The notes under the pieces: generated by a model | The model's database searches: none | What the model was told of the DNA's origin: nothing | What the model saw: the letters and a program-made list of their open reading frames with translations, nothing else | Program-made: the position numbers and the translations under genes | From: Cognatitamlana sp035818475 | GTDB lineage: Bacteria; Bacteroidota; Bacteroidia; Flavobacteriales; Flavobacteriaceae | DNA length: 64,000 bases | Assembly (NCBI RefSeq): GCF_035818475.1 | Contig: NZ_JAYMGV010000001.1 | Coordinates: 1,116,001 to 1,180,000 of the forward strand | Direction of reading: 5' to 3' | Shown here: one piece after another, positions 16,869 through 25,480 of the stretch | Position numbering within the stretch: position 1 is the stretch's first letter | Layout of the letters: each line of letters starts with the position of its first letter

Positions 16869-18545
16869 GATCCCTTTTGGGATTGCTTCTATTAATTTTT
16901 TGGTATAATCTTTTTTAGGGTTACTATAGATCACATCAGCATCGTCCAGTTCCTCAATCTTTCCTTTATTCATAACCAACAATTGATCTGACATGTATTT
17001 TACCACAGCTAAATCATGTGATATAAAAATATAAGTAAATCCAAAATCTTCTTTTAAAGAGTTTAGCAGGTTTAATACTTGGGCTTGAACAGAAATATCT
17101 AAGGCCGATACAGATTCATCACAAACTATTAATTTTGGTTGTAAAGCAATGGTTCTGGCTATACCTATACGTTGTCTTTGTCCACCAGAAAACTCATGTG
17201 GGTATCTGTTAAAATAATCTGCAGATAACCCTACTTTGTTTAAAATATCTATAACTTTTTCTTTGCGTTCTAAATCAGAATTATAAAGATTATGAACTTT
17301 CATAGGTTCTAAAATAGCCAATCCAACTGGTGTTCTGGGGTTTAGTGAAGAATAAGGGTCTTGAAAAATAATCTGAATATCTTTTCTGATTTTTCTGATT
17401 TCTGATTTAGATAAGTTAGTAATATCAATACCATGATATAAAACTTGACCAGCGGTGGCTTTATCTAACTGTAAAATGGCGTTCCCTAAGGTAGATTTTC
17501 CACAACCAGACTCCCCAACAAGCCCTAAAGTTTCCCCTTCATAGAGTTTAAAACTAACATCATTAACAGCCTTAAAAGATTTTGCTTTGGTAAATAAACC
17601 AGCTTTTGAAAGGTATTCTTTTTCAACATTAATAACCTCTAATAATGGTGGTTTATTGTAGAGTTGTTTGTGGGTTTTATGGCGCTGCTCAGACGTAACT
17701 ATTTCATTAGAAATATTATCATTTAAAAAATCTTGTATAGTGGGCAATATTTTTAATCTGCTGTCTAAAGACGGCCTGGAGTTTATTAAGGCCTTGGTGT
17801 AATTATGTTCAGGATTTTTAAATATATCTGTAACTAAACCTTGTTCTACAATATTACCCTTATACATAACCAAAACACGATGAGCAATTTCAGAAATTAA
17901 GGCTAAGTCATGTGTGATAAAAATGATACTCATTTTGGTTTCGGCCTGTAAAGCTTTTAAAAGCTCAATAATGTCTTTTTGAACGGTAACGTCTAAGGCT
18001 GTAGTTGGTTCGTCAGCAATTAAGATGTCCGGTTTGCAGGCTATGGCCATGGCAATCATAACCCGTTGTTTCTGACCGCCTGATAGTTCATGTGGATAGG
18101 CTTTAAAAATACGTTCGGGGTTAGGTAGTTTTACTTTCTCAAAAAGAGATATGGATTCAGCTTTGGCTTCGCTTTTTGTGAACTCTGTATGTTGTGATAG
18201 GATTTCCAATACTTGTTTTCCACAGGTCATAGAAGGGTTTAAAGAGCTCATGGGCTCCTGGAAAATCATAGCTATTTTATTGCCTCTGATGTTTTGAAAA
18301 GCTTGTGAAGAAAGCAAGGTTAAATCTTCATTTTCAAAAGAGATTGAACCGGTATTGATTTTTGAAATTTTCTTTGGAAGCAATCCTAAAATGGCCAGGG
18401 AAGACACGGATTTCCCAGAACCGGATTCGCCTACAATACCTAATATTTCATCGCTGTTTAAATGATAAGAAATACCATGAATAACGTCATTATCTCCAAA
18501 TGAAATGGACAAATCCTTGATTCTTAATATGGGGTTTTCAGTCAT
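16866..18545 (-). CDS. Fused peptide-type ABC transporter ATPase (YejF/DppDF type)
   Basis: 559 residues holding two complete nucleotide-binding domains in one chain, as in YejF or a DppD-DppF fusion. Domain 1 has Walker A GESGSGKSVSS, signature LSGGQKQR and Walker B ILIADEPTTALD. Domain 2, from about residue 300, has GESGCGKSTLGN, FSGGQRQR and IVCDESVSALD. Each is followed by an oligopeptide-transporter C-terminal segment. The second Walker B has ES where EP is usual. No permease or binding protein gene is adjacent, so the partners must lie elsewhere. It runs one base after the exonuclease gene in the same direction. Confidence 0.93.
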   Translation of the reverse strand: MTENPILRIKDLSISFGDNDVIHGISYHLNSDEILGIVGESGSGKSVSSLAILGLLPKKISKINTGSISFENEDLTLLSSQAFQNIRGNKIAMIFQEPMSSLNPSMTCGKQVLEILSQHTEFTKSEAKAESISLFEKVKLPNPERIFKAYPHELSGGQKQRVMIAMAIACKPDILIADEPTTALDVTVQKDIIELLKALQAETKMSIIFITHDLALISEIAHRVLVMYKGNIVEQGLVTDIFKNPEHNYTKALINSRPSLDSRLKILPTIQDFLNDNISNEIVTSEQRHKTHKQLYNKPPLLEVINVEKEYLSKAGLFTKAKSFKAVNDVSFKLYEGETLGLVGESGCGKSTLGNAILQLDKATAGQVLYHGIDITNLSKSEIRKIRKDIQIIFQDPYSSLNPRTPVGLAILEPMKVHNLYNSDLERKEKVIDILNKVGLSADYFNRYPHEFSGGQRQRIGIARTIALQPKLIVCDESVSALDISVQAQVLNLLNSLKEDFGFTYIFISHDLAVVKYMSDQLLVMNKGKIEELDDADVIYSNPKKDYTKKLIEAIPKGI

Positions 18546-19259
18546 TTAGATATGAATAATTTCATCATCAGTTAAAAGATCATCACCTCTTAATCGCAAA
18601 AATATCTGAGCTACAGCAATGGTATCTTTTTCGCAGTAGATGATGATACGGTCAATGTCCTGGTCTTCATAATACACCCTATACACTTCACTGCCGTCAA
18701 TATCATCTTTAGGAGATGGTATACCTAGAACATTAGTGAGTAATTTTAATGAGGTATAGGTTTTGTAATCACCAAATTTCCACAATTCAAGTGTGTCTAA
18801 ATGCGGAACCTCCCAGGGTTTTTTCCCAAAAAGATTGAGTTTGTAAGGCAGTTCTATGTTGTTAATTATCATACGGCGAGCAATGTACGGAAAGTCAAAT
18901 TCCTTACCGTTATGCGCACAAAGCAAATGTTTGGTTTGACTAAAATGGGAAATCAATAAGTTTTTAAAATCTTTTAAAATTTTAATTTCATCACCAAAAA
19001 AAGATGTGGTTCTAAAGACTCTTAGGTCATTCTGAATGTTAAAATACCCCACAGAAATACAAACTATCTTTCCAAATTCTGCCCAAATGCCGGCCCGTTC
19101 ATAAAATTCTTCAGCCGTATAGTCCTCTTTACGTTGATATAGCGATTTTTGCTCCCAAAGGGATTGTTTGGTTTTATCTAGGTCTGAAAAGTGTGGAGTT
19201 TCAGGAACCGTTTCAATGTCCAGAAATAATATGTCTTCTAAATTAAGTTTAGAGATCAT
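18546..19259 (-). CDS. DEDDy 3'-5' exonuclease (PolB-like)
   Basis: A 237-residue RNase H-fold exonuclease of the predicted PolB-like 3'-5' exonuclease group. The Exo I motif is LFLDIETVPE near residue 12. Exo II contains CAHNGKEFDFPYIARRM near 115. Exo III is YCEKDTIAVAQIF near 210, with the Y-x3-D spacing of the DEDDy class. It is likely to trim single-stranded DNA or RNA ends; the substrate is unknown. It overlaps the preceding serine-hydrolase gene by 11 bases and abuts the ABC gene, so all three may be one transcript. Confidence 0.85.
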   Translation of the reverse strand: MISKLNLEDILFLDIETVPETPHFSDLDKTKQSLWEQKSLYQRKEDYTAEEFYERAGIWAEFGKIVCISVGYFNIQNDLRVFRTTSFFGDEIKILKDFKNLLISHFSQTKHLLCAHNGKEFDFPYIARRMIINNIELPYKLNLFGKKPWEVPHLDTLELWKFGDYKTYTSLKLLTNVLGIPSPKDDIDGSEVYRVYYEDQDIDRIIIYCEKDTIAVAQIFLRLRGDDLLTDDEIIHI

Positions 19260-20418
19260 AATCTAACATTTTATAACCCTCTTTAATATAAGCAAAAATA
19301 TCTGAAGTAAAAGGCCCAACAAAAGCTCCTGACACTTTATCTTTTCCTTTTGAGTGACCAAGCCTTACAATAATAATATTATCATTTGGCTCTACAATAA
19401 CATATTGACCAAGGTGGCCGCGCATCATAAAAAATTGCTTATTACCAATATTCTTTAGCCACCATCCATAGCCATATTCTGGATTTTTAGCAAAACGTGG
19501 TTTTAAAGATTTTGCTATAAAAGTGGAATCTAAAAGCTGCTTTCCTTTCCATTTTCCATGATCTTTATATAATTTACCAAATCTGGCAAAATCTTTAGCG
19601 TTACTGGCTATACAACAATATGCTTTTACCAGGTCGTGTCCTTTACTATCTACTTGCCATAGGGTAGGGTTTTCACATCCCAGAGGTTTCCAAAAGCTTT
19701 CGGTTAAATAATCATAAAGTTTTTTCCCGGTGGCTTTTTCAATAACCATAGCCAGCATTTGTGTATCTCCACTGGAATATTTAAAGTTTTTTCCCGGTTC
19801 ATCAACCACCTTAAGCCCCAGCATAACTTTTTCCAGGTCATCATCAAAATAGGCACGGGTTACAATTGAAAACGGGGAATAGTATCTTTCATCCCAGGAA
19901 GTTCCGGAGGCCATGCTGGATAAATCACCAACGGTCATTTTAGCCGATAAGCCTTCATTAAAAGTTGGTAAAAAATCACTAACAGGCTGATCTAGACTCT
20001 TTATATACCCATCCTCAATGGCTTTTCCTAAGAGGCCTGAAACATAACTTTTAGCCATTGAGAATGAATTTGACCTGGAATTTTCACTAAAGCCATCATA
20101 GTAATTCTCAAACCAAATACTGTCATTTTTTATAATGACATAGGCAATGGAGCCATTAGTTTTGTTAATAGAATCCAAGCCTTTGGTTTCTTTAACAGTA
20201 TTGTAATTTTTATGATTTGGCCAGGGCTGAGGACTATCATTTTCAATAGTTTGATTGTCAAAATATTTATAATCTTCTAAAAAAGCGGTGGTATGTCCCT
20301 TTAAGTAAATAGTTCTAACTGCTTTTATAAGGTAATCGGTATCTGTTATATAGAGCCCTAAAACTGTTAGCCCTAATACAATGACTACCCATTTAGCAAG
20401 TTTTTTAAGGAATTTCAT
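19249..20418 (-). CDS. Beta-lactamase family serine hydrolase
   Basis: 389 residues with a class C beta-lactamase/DD-peptidase fold. An N-terminal signal anchor (residues 6-26, AKWVVIVLGLTVLGLYI) points to the periplasm. The catalytic SxxK is SMAKSYVSG near residue 131, and the second motif is YSSGD near residue 215. The HxG-like third motif falls in RGHLGQYV near residue 335. Proteins like this include esterases and peptidases as well as lactamases, so no substrate is assigned. It is first in the apparent operon with the exonuclease and ABC ATPase. Confidence 0.88.
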   Translation of the reverse strand: MKFLKKLAKWVVIVLGLTVLGLYITDTDYLIKAVRTIYLKGHTTAFLEDYKYFDNQTIENDSPQPWPNHKNYNTVKETKGLDSINKTNGSIAYVIIKNDSIWFENYYDGFSENSRSNSFSMAKSYVSGLLGKAIEDGYIKSLDQPVSDFLPTFNEGLSAKMTVGDLSSMASGTSWDERYYSPFSIVTRAYFDDDLEKVMLGLKVVDEPGKNFKYSSGDTQMLAMVIEKATGKKLYDYLTESFWKPLGCENPTLWQVDSKGHDLVKAYCCIASNAKDFARFGKLYKDHGKWKGKQLLDSTFIAKSLKPRFAKNPEYGYGWWLKNIGNKQFFMMRGHLGQYVIVEPNDNIIIVRLGHSKGKDKVSGAFVGPFTSDIFAYIKEGYKMLDYDL

Positions 20419-20764
20419 AATTAAGATATTTAGGCGAACTAAATATAATAATTAAAATGCTATCGTAAGATTTAGCCTTCTCAATTTTCAAAAATAGATT
20501 CAAGAATAATTTTTAAGCCCCAATTCAAACTATCCCGGGCTTCAATATTGGATACATTACAAACATCTTTTGAGACAGAAATCTCATAAAATGAAACATA
20601 CTATCACAAAATGAGTGAATATTCATAGCAAAAGGGTTTAGACGATTTTTTGAAACTTTAGATATCCCTGTTGATTTAGAGAATTCTCAAAGAGAGTCGG
20701 CTAAAGAGGAGGTTATACATCAGGTTATGGCTACGGCTCAGGACTATGATATGTAAATCAAACT
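20419..20764. other. Gene debris between hydrolase and ogt
   Basis: This 346-base gap has no complete gene but holds two tails. On the plus strand, 20619-20756 reads as the end of a protein (GFRRFFETLDIPVDLENSQR, then a charged segment ending ATAQDYDM). It has no start of its own; the style is like the cytosolic tail of a solute symporter, but this is a guess. On the minus strand, about 20594-20481 encodes another tail ending LNWGLKIILESIFEN. Both look like remnants left by deletion. Confidence 0.35.
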
Positions 20765-21238
20765 TTAAAATAAACTTTGTTGTTTATAAGGGCTTTCATG
20801 CTCTAATAACCATTTTTTACGATGCAATCCTCCTGCATAACCAGTAAGAGAACCATCACTTCCTATAACACGGTGACATGGTGTAATAATCCATAAGGGG
20901 TTTTTGCCATTGGCATTAGCCACAGCTCTAATAGCTTTAACATCGCCCAACTGTTTGGATAAGTCTAAATAAGATATTGTTTTTCCATAAGGAATTTGTT
21001 CAAGCTGTACCCATACTCTTTTTTGAAAATCAGTACCCTGAGGGTTTAGTGTTAAATTGAATTGCTTTCTGTTGCCTTCAAAATATTCATTGAGTTGAAA
21101 CACGCAATCTTCCAGTACTTCGGGAATAATATCAGTGACTTTTTCTTCAGAATTCAGAACAATAACTGAGCAAATACCATCCTTATCACCTGTTATTTTG
21201 GTAAAACCTAAAGGAGAATTGATAATGCATGTTTCCAT
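20765..21238 (-). CDS. ogt: Methylated-DNA--protein-cysteine methyltransferase
   Basis: Suicide repair enzyme that transfers the methyl group of O6-methylguanine to its own cysteine. The 157-residue protein has the active-site motif TPCHRVIGSDGSLTGYAGGL near residue 120, the helix-turn-helix stretch RAVANANGKNP, and a short N-terminal domain typical of Ogt. Its start overlaps the CNNM gene stop by one base, so the pair is co-translated. There is no fused Ada domain. Confidence 0.94.
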   Translation of the reverse strand: METCIINSPLGFTKITGDKDGICSVIVLNSEEKVTDIIPEVLEDCVFQLNEYFEGNRKQFNLTLNPQGTDFQKRVWVQLEQIPYGKTISYLDLSKQLGDVKAIRAVANANGKNPLWIITPCHRVIGSDGSLTGYAGGLHRKKWLLEHESPYKQQSLF

Positions 21239-22323
21239 TATTCGGTGGTATTATTATCTTCAAATATCCCTAACTTTTTTGCACGCTTTTCCCAGCTTTT
21301 TCTGGCAAGAACCTGTAAGTCTGACACATCATCACTTTCATCCATTATCTCTAAGCCCAAAAGGGTTTCAATAACATCTTCCATAGTCACTAACCCGCTT
21401 ACAGAGCCATACTCATCAACTACCAATGCCATATGGTTTTTACTTTCTATAAGTTTATCAAAAAGAGTTGGAATGGGAAGGTTTCTATTTATGACTATAA
21501 TATCGCGCTTAAGGTCGGCTAATGTTTTATGGCCATTATCTAGGGCCATTTCTTTAAAGATTTCATCTTTTAAAACAAGGCCTTTAATGTTATCGGGGTC
21601 ATCAACGTATACCGGAATCCTTGAAAACCTAAGGTTCAGATTCTTTTTAAAGAAATCTTCAACCGTTGTGTTTTCATCTTCGGTTTTCATTACCGTTCTC
21701 GGGGTCATTATGTTTTTGGCAAATACCTCTTTAAAGGTTAAAAGATTCTTGATAACCTTACTTTCATTTTCCTGGAAAACACCTTCTTCATGGGCCATAT
21801 CAGTCATTACCATAAAGCTTTCCCGGGTTAAAATACTACCGTGTCCATTACCTCCAATAAGCTTTGTGGTTAATTGAAGTAACCATAAAATGCCGGTCCA
21901 TTTTAATGGAAAAATTAAAGCAGATAGCGCTTTAGCCGTAAAATTTGCTAAACCTCTCCAATAGGTGGCTCCTATGGTCTTTGGAATTATTTCTGAAGCC
22001 ACTAAAATTAAAAAAGTCATAATAGCCGAAACTATTCCAACAGTATTAATGCCAAAAAGCTCAATTTTATAGGGTAGTTTTTCTGCTTCAATACCTACCA
22101 TCATAGCACCTAAAGTATGTGCTATGGTATTGAGGGTAAGAATGGCGATAAGCGGTTTGTCTACATCCTTTTTTAAACGTTCTAAAGTTAATGCATAATC
22201 TTTGCCTTCCTGCTTCTTAACATTTATAAAGGTAGGTGTTACACTGAGTAAAACGGCTTCAAGAATAGAACATAAAAAGGAAAAGAAGATGGAAATGGTT
22301 GCCCAAAAGAGTAATGTGCTCAT
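21238..22323 (-). CDS. CNNM/CorC-type membrane protein with CBS domains
   Basis: 361 residues. The N-terminal DUF21 membrane domain (about 1-170) has segments starting WATISIFFSFLCSILEAVLL and FGINTVGIVSAIMTFLILVA. A CBS pair follows (IMTPRTVM near 205, VTMEDVIETLLGLEI near 320). Family members move or sense Mg2+ or Co2+. The short C-terminus after the second CBS domain lacks the CorC_HlyC domain seen in longer homologues. It lies 27 bases after hemB on the same strand and ends overlapping ogt. Confidence 0.9.
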   Translation of the reverse strand: MSTLLFWATISIFFSFLCSILEAVLLSVTPTFINVKKQEGKDYALTLERLKKDVDKPLIAILTLNTIAHTLGAMMVGIEAEKLPYKIELFGINTVGIVSAIMTFLILVASEIIPKTIGATYWRGLANFTAKALSALIFPLKWTGILWLLQLTTKLIGGNGHGSILTRESFMVMTDMAHEEGVFQENESKVIKNLLTFKEVFAKNIMTPRTVMKTEDENTTVEDFFKKNLNLRFSRIPVYVDDPDNIKGLVLKDEIFKEMALDNGHKTLADLKRDIIVINRNLPIPTLFDKLIESKNHMALVVDEYGSVSGLVTMEDVIETLLGLEIMDESDDVSDLQVLARKSWEKRAKKLGIFEDNNTTE

Positions 22324-22350
22324 TAAAAAGTTTTTTATTTAAAAGCTAAT

Positions 22351-23340
22351 TTACGAAATCAATTTCACAACATCTTTAGCAAAATAAGATGCTATAATAT
22401 CTGCTCCTGCTCGTTTAAAAGCCGTGGTGGTTTCCATCATAATTTGATCATGATCCAGCCAACCTTTTTCGGCAGAAGCTTTAATCATGGCGTATTCTCC
22501 GGATACCTGATAAACGGCAACGGGAACATCAACTTCCTCTTTAATGTCCCGTAAAATATCTAAATATGAAATACCCGGCTTTACCATAACAATATCTGCA
22601 CCTTCGTCAATATCCATTTCAGTTTCTCGAATAGCTTCAAAACGGTTACCATAATCCATTTGATAGGTTTTTTTATCTTTTGGAATATCAGCCAGATCTA
22701 CCGGAGCAGAATCTAAGGCATCTCGGAACGGGCCATAAAATGCAGAGGCATATTTAGCCGAATAACTCATAATGCCGGTATTGGTAAACCCCTGGTCTTC
22801 TAAAGCTTCTCTGATGGTTAAAATACGTCCGTCCATCATATCACTTGGCGCTACAAAATCAGCACCTGCTTCAGCATGTGAAAGACTCATTTCTGCTAAA
22901 AACTCAGCAGTGTTATCATTAATAATTTGTCCGTTTTCAATAATGCCGTCATGGCCGTAAGCTGAATAGGGGTCCAGCGCTACATCTGTCATCACTAACA
23001 TCTCCGGACATACATTTTTAACCGTTTTAATAGCGCGTTGCATTAAGCCATTAGGGTTTAAAGCTTCGGCACCTTTATTATCTTTTAAACTATCCGGTAC
23101 CTTTACAAATAGTAATACCGATTTTAAGCCCATACTCCAAAGTTCTTTGACTTCGTTTTCCAGTAAATCCAGGCTATAACGATAGTAATTGGGCATTGAC
23201 GGAATCTCATCTTTAACCCCTTTTCCTTCTACAACAAATAATGGTACTAAAAAATCGTTTGGACTGATTATAGTTTCTCTAACCAATGAACGAATGGCTT
23301 CGTTGGTTCTTAATCTTCTGTTTCTTCTTAATGGGAACAT
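22351..23340 (-). CDS. hemB: Porphobilinogen synthase (ALA dehydratase)
   Basis: Condenses two 5-aminolevulinate molecules to porphobilinogen, the second committed step of heme synthesis. The 329-residue length is typical. The active-site lysines lie in YSAKYASAFYGPFRDAL (near 200) and MVKPGISYLDI (near 252). The metal-site segment near residue 118 reads TDVALDPYSAYGHDG, with D and A replacing zinc-binding cysteines, so the enzyme should be the Mg2+-type rather than zinc-dependent. It is the distal heme gene of the minus-strand run, after a 37-base palindrome. Confidence 0.96.
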   Translation of the reverse strand: MFPLRRNRRLRTNEAIRSLVRETIISPNDFLVPLFVVEGKGVKDEIPSMPNYYRYSLDLLENEVKELWSMGLKSVLLFVKVPDSLKDNKGAEALNPNGLMQRAIKTVKNVCPEMLVMTDVALDPYSAYGHDGIIENGQIINDNTAEFLAEMSLSHAEAGADFVAPSDMMDGRILTIREALEDQGFTNTGIMSYSAKYASAFYGPFRDALDSAPVDLADIPKDKKTYQMDYGNRFEAIRETEMDIDEGADIVMVKPGISYLDILRDIKEEVDVPVAVYQVSGEYAMIKASAEKGWLDHDQIMMETTTAFKRAGADIIASYFAKDVVKLIS

Positions 23341-23361
23341 TGTTTCTTGTTTTTGCAGATT

Positions 23362-23398
23362 TAAGACCTGTCAGGTTTTCAAAACCTGACAGGTCTTA
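23362..23398. repeat. REP-like palindrome between hemF and hemB
   Basis: The 18-bp arms TAAGACCTGTCAGGTTTT / AAAACCTGACAGGTCTTA match perfectly around a single C. It is the best-preserved member of a four-copy family (see 24332, 24900, 55842). Without a T-run it is not a typical terminator, but in the hemF-hemB spacer it would form a stable mRNA hairpin. Confidence 0.9.
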
Positions 23399-23408
23399 TC
23401 TGATTTTG

Positions 23409-24311
23409 TTATACCCAGTTCACAGGGTTTTTTAAAACGTTTATTAATTTTTCTTCTTCACTGCCGGCTTCCGGATGATGATCATACACCCATTGTACAT
23501 GAGGAGGTAAACTCATTAAAATGCTTTCTATACGCCCGTTGGTTTTCAATCCGAAAAGTGTGCCTTTATCATGTACTAAGTTAAATTCTACGTAACGCCC
23601 GCGACGAATTTCTTGCCAATTTCTATGTGCTTGTGTATATGACAGCTCTTTTCTTTGCTCAACAATAGGCGTATAGGCCTCAAGGAAACTATCTCCAACT
23701 TCCGTTACAAAGTCATACCACTGTTCCATGCTCATGGTATTGGAGGCTTTACAGTAGTCAAAAAACAAACCACCAATACCTCTGGCTTCGTTTCTGTGTG
23801 CATTGTAAAAGTACTCATCACAGCGTTTTTTGTAAGTGGGATAAAATTCAGGGTTATGTTTATCGCAGGCCATTTTACAGATTTGATGAAAATGTTTGGC
23901 ATCTTCATCAAATAAATAATAGGGTGTAAGGTCTTGTCCGCCACCAAACCATTGATCTACAATGGCACCGTTTTTATCATACATTTCAAAATAACGCCAA
24001 TTGGCATGTACTGTAGGGACCATAGGACTTTTAGGGTGGATGACCAGGCTTAGGCCGCAGGCAAAAAAGTCAACATCACCAACTTTAAAATAAGCCTGCA
24101 TAGATTGAGGTAATTTACCATGCACTCCGGAAATATTAACCCCTCCTTTTTCAAATACGTTTCCATTTTCAATAACACGGGTGCGTCCGCCTCCGCCTTC
24201 CGGACGTTTCCAGATATCTTGTTGGAATTTGGCCTTACCGTCAATAGCTTCAAGCTTTGAGGTGATAGTGTCCTGTAAGTCTTGTATGTATTGGTAAAAT
24301 TTATCTTTCAT
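23409..24311 (-). CDS. hemF: Oxygen-dependent coproporphyrinogen III oxidase
   Basis: Converts coproporphyrinogen III to protoporphyrinogen IX using O2. The 300-residue protein carries the family signatures GGGGRTRVIENGNVFEKGGV, WFGGGQDLTPYY and GGLFFDYC, and ends EEEKLINVLKNPVNWV like other HemF proteins. No hemN is present in this window, so aerobic synthesis is served here. It lies between two palindromes, with RAYT upstream and hemB downstream on the same strand. Confidence 0.97.
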   Translation of the reverse strand: MKDKFYQYIQDLQDTITSKLEAIDGKAKFQQDIWKRPEGGGGRTRVIENGNVFEKGGVNISGVHGKLPQSMQAYFKVGDVDFFACGLSLVIHPKSPMVPTVHANWRYFEMYDKNGAIVDQWFGGGQDLTPYYLFDEDAKHFHQICKMACDKHNPEFYPTYKKRCDEYFYNAHRNEARGIGGLFFDYCKASNTMSMEQWYDFVTEVGDSFLEAYTPIVEQRKELSYTQAHRNWQEIRRGRYVEFNLVHDKGTLFGLKTNGRIESILMSLPPHVQWVYDHHPEAGSEEEKLINVLKNPVNWV

Positions 24312-24323
24312 TGCCGTTTTAGA

Positions 24324-24875
24324 TTAGTCTTTCAGACCTGTCAGGTTTTCAAAAGCTGACAGGTCTGATTTGTGTGCATGTTTAAAGTTTACTACACCAC
24401 CAAAGATATTTAAAATATAATTTTGTTCTTTTGAAAGTGGCGTGTTATTAGAATTTATATAGGACTGATAAGAGGAGAACTTATAACTTGTAAAGCTTTT
24501 TACAATATTGTGTTTTTCTGGGTTTTTATGGATGTATAAAACTAAATTTTTTAAATAGTTTTCATCGAGAATTTTGATTCGTTTATAAGGCCGTTCAAAA
24601 AGTGTTCCTGTTCTGTTTTGTTGTTTGTTGAACGCTTTTGCATAAGCATTAAATAGATTAGAAAAAGCCTGAGTGGCTTCATCTTTAAGTACTTTAACAA
24701 TGAGGTGAAAATGATTATTCAATAAGCAGTAGGCAATAATATCAATATTTTCCACCAAATGTCTTTCCATGAGTTTTAAAAAATAACTCATATTATCTTC
24801 ATTTCTAAATGTAATACAGCTATTTATCCCTCTATTGAATATATGATAATAATGATCTTTTTCTATTTTTTCCAC
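24324..24875 (-). CDS. REP-associated tyrosine transposase (RAYT)
   Basis: A 183-residue Y1 transposase of the IS200-like RAYT group, single-strand-specific HUH nucleases linked to palindromic repeats. The N-terminus is YYHIFNRGINSCITF. The HUH metal motif is NNHFHLIVKVL near residue 54. The conserved C-terminal block near 110 includes YLKNLVLYIHKNPEKH. Palindromes of one family lie on both sides, at 24332-24368 (inside its last codons, encoding SAFENLTGL) and 24900-24932. The gene has been inserted between the GNAT and hemF genes. The catalytic parts look intact, so it may be active. Confidence 0.88.
   Translation of the reverse strand: MEKIEKDHYYHIFNRGINSCITFRNEDNMSYFLKLMERHLVENIDIIAYCLLNNHFHLIVKVLKDEATQAFSNLFNAYAKAFNKQQNRTGTLFERPYKRIKILDENYLKNLVLYIHKNPEKHNIVKSFTSYKFSSYQSYINSNNTPLSKEQNYILNIFGGVVNFKHAHKSDLSAFENLTGLKD
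24332..24368. repeat. REP-like palindrome, RAYT 3' side
   Basis: The 18-bp arms TCAGACCTGTCAGGTTTT / AAAAGCTGACAGGTCTGA have one mismatch. It overlaps the last codons of the RAYT gene. Confidence 0.88.
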
Positions 24876-24899
24876 TGCTTTTGATTTTTGAGGCTTTTG

Positions 24900-24932
24900 A
24901 GACCTGTCAGGTTTTTAAAACCTGGCAGGTCT
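24900..24932. repeat. REP-like palindrome, RAYT 5' side
   Basis: The 16-bp arms AGACCTGTCAGGTTTT / AAAACCTGGCAGGTCT have one G-T position around a single T, 25 bases before the RAYT start. Confidence 0.88.
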
Positions 24933-24937
24933 GTGTG

Positions 24938-25480
24938 TTATTCAATTTCATTATACAATTCATAGAGCTCCATATTTAGCGGAGCCTCTCCGGGAGGTGT
25001 AAATTCGTTCTTCAATGTTTTTATCCAGGTAAAATTACAATTTTCAGCTACTTTTATACTTCCAATATTACTTTTATGTACAATAATTTGGAGCGTGTTT
25101 AGTCTTAATGTCTCAAAAGCATAGTCTGATAGTATATTAATGGCTTCAGACATTAGGCCTTTTCCTTTATGCTCATAGTGAATACAATAGGCAAATTCAC
25201 CTTGTTTCTTTGACCAATCCAATTCTTTTAAATAGATTAAACCAATTAGACTATGTGTTTCCTGCTCTTTTATTGTAAATAAAAATTCTTCTTTGAGTTC
25301 AAATTGCCTGGTTTTTTTCTGAACAAAAAACTTAGACAGATCCGGTGTGGTATTTTGCTGTATTGTCTTTGGAAAATAACGTTTTAAGCGATCTTCATTG
25401 GCAACCACAAAATTGCAAACATCCCAGGCGTCTTTTAACGTTATGGGGTCAATATAATATGAAGCAAAACTAAGTAGCAT
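24938..25480 (-). CDS. GNAT family N-acetyltransferase
   Basis: A 180-residue acetyltransferase like the ribosomal-protein RimJ/RimL type. The acetyl-CoA loop appears as HYEHKGKGLMSEAINILSDY near residue 105, and the motif B region as LNTLQIIVHKSNIGSIKVAE. The substrate cannot be read from sequence. Its start overlaps the EI24 gene stop by 11 bases. It lies within the heme gene run but has no known role in heme synthesis. Confidence 0.87.
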   Translation of the reverse strand: MLLSFASYYIDPITLKDAWDVCNFVVANEDRLKRYFPKTIQQNTTPDLSKFFVQKKTRQFELKEEFLFTIKEQETHSLIGLIYLKELDWSKKQGEFAYCIHYEHKGKGLMSEAINILSDYAFETLRLNTLQIIVHKSNIGSIKVAENCNFTWIKTLKNEFTPPGEAPLNMELYELYNEIE

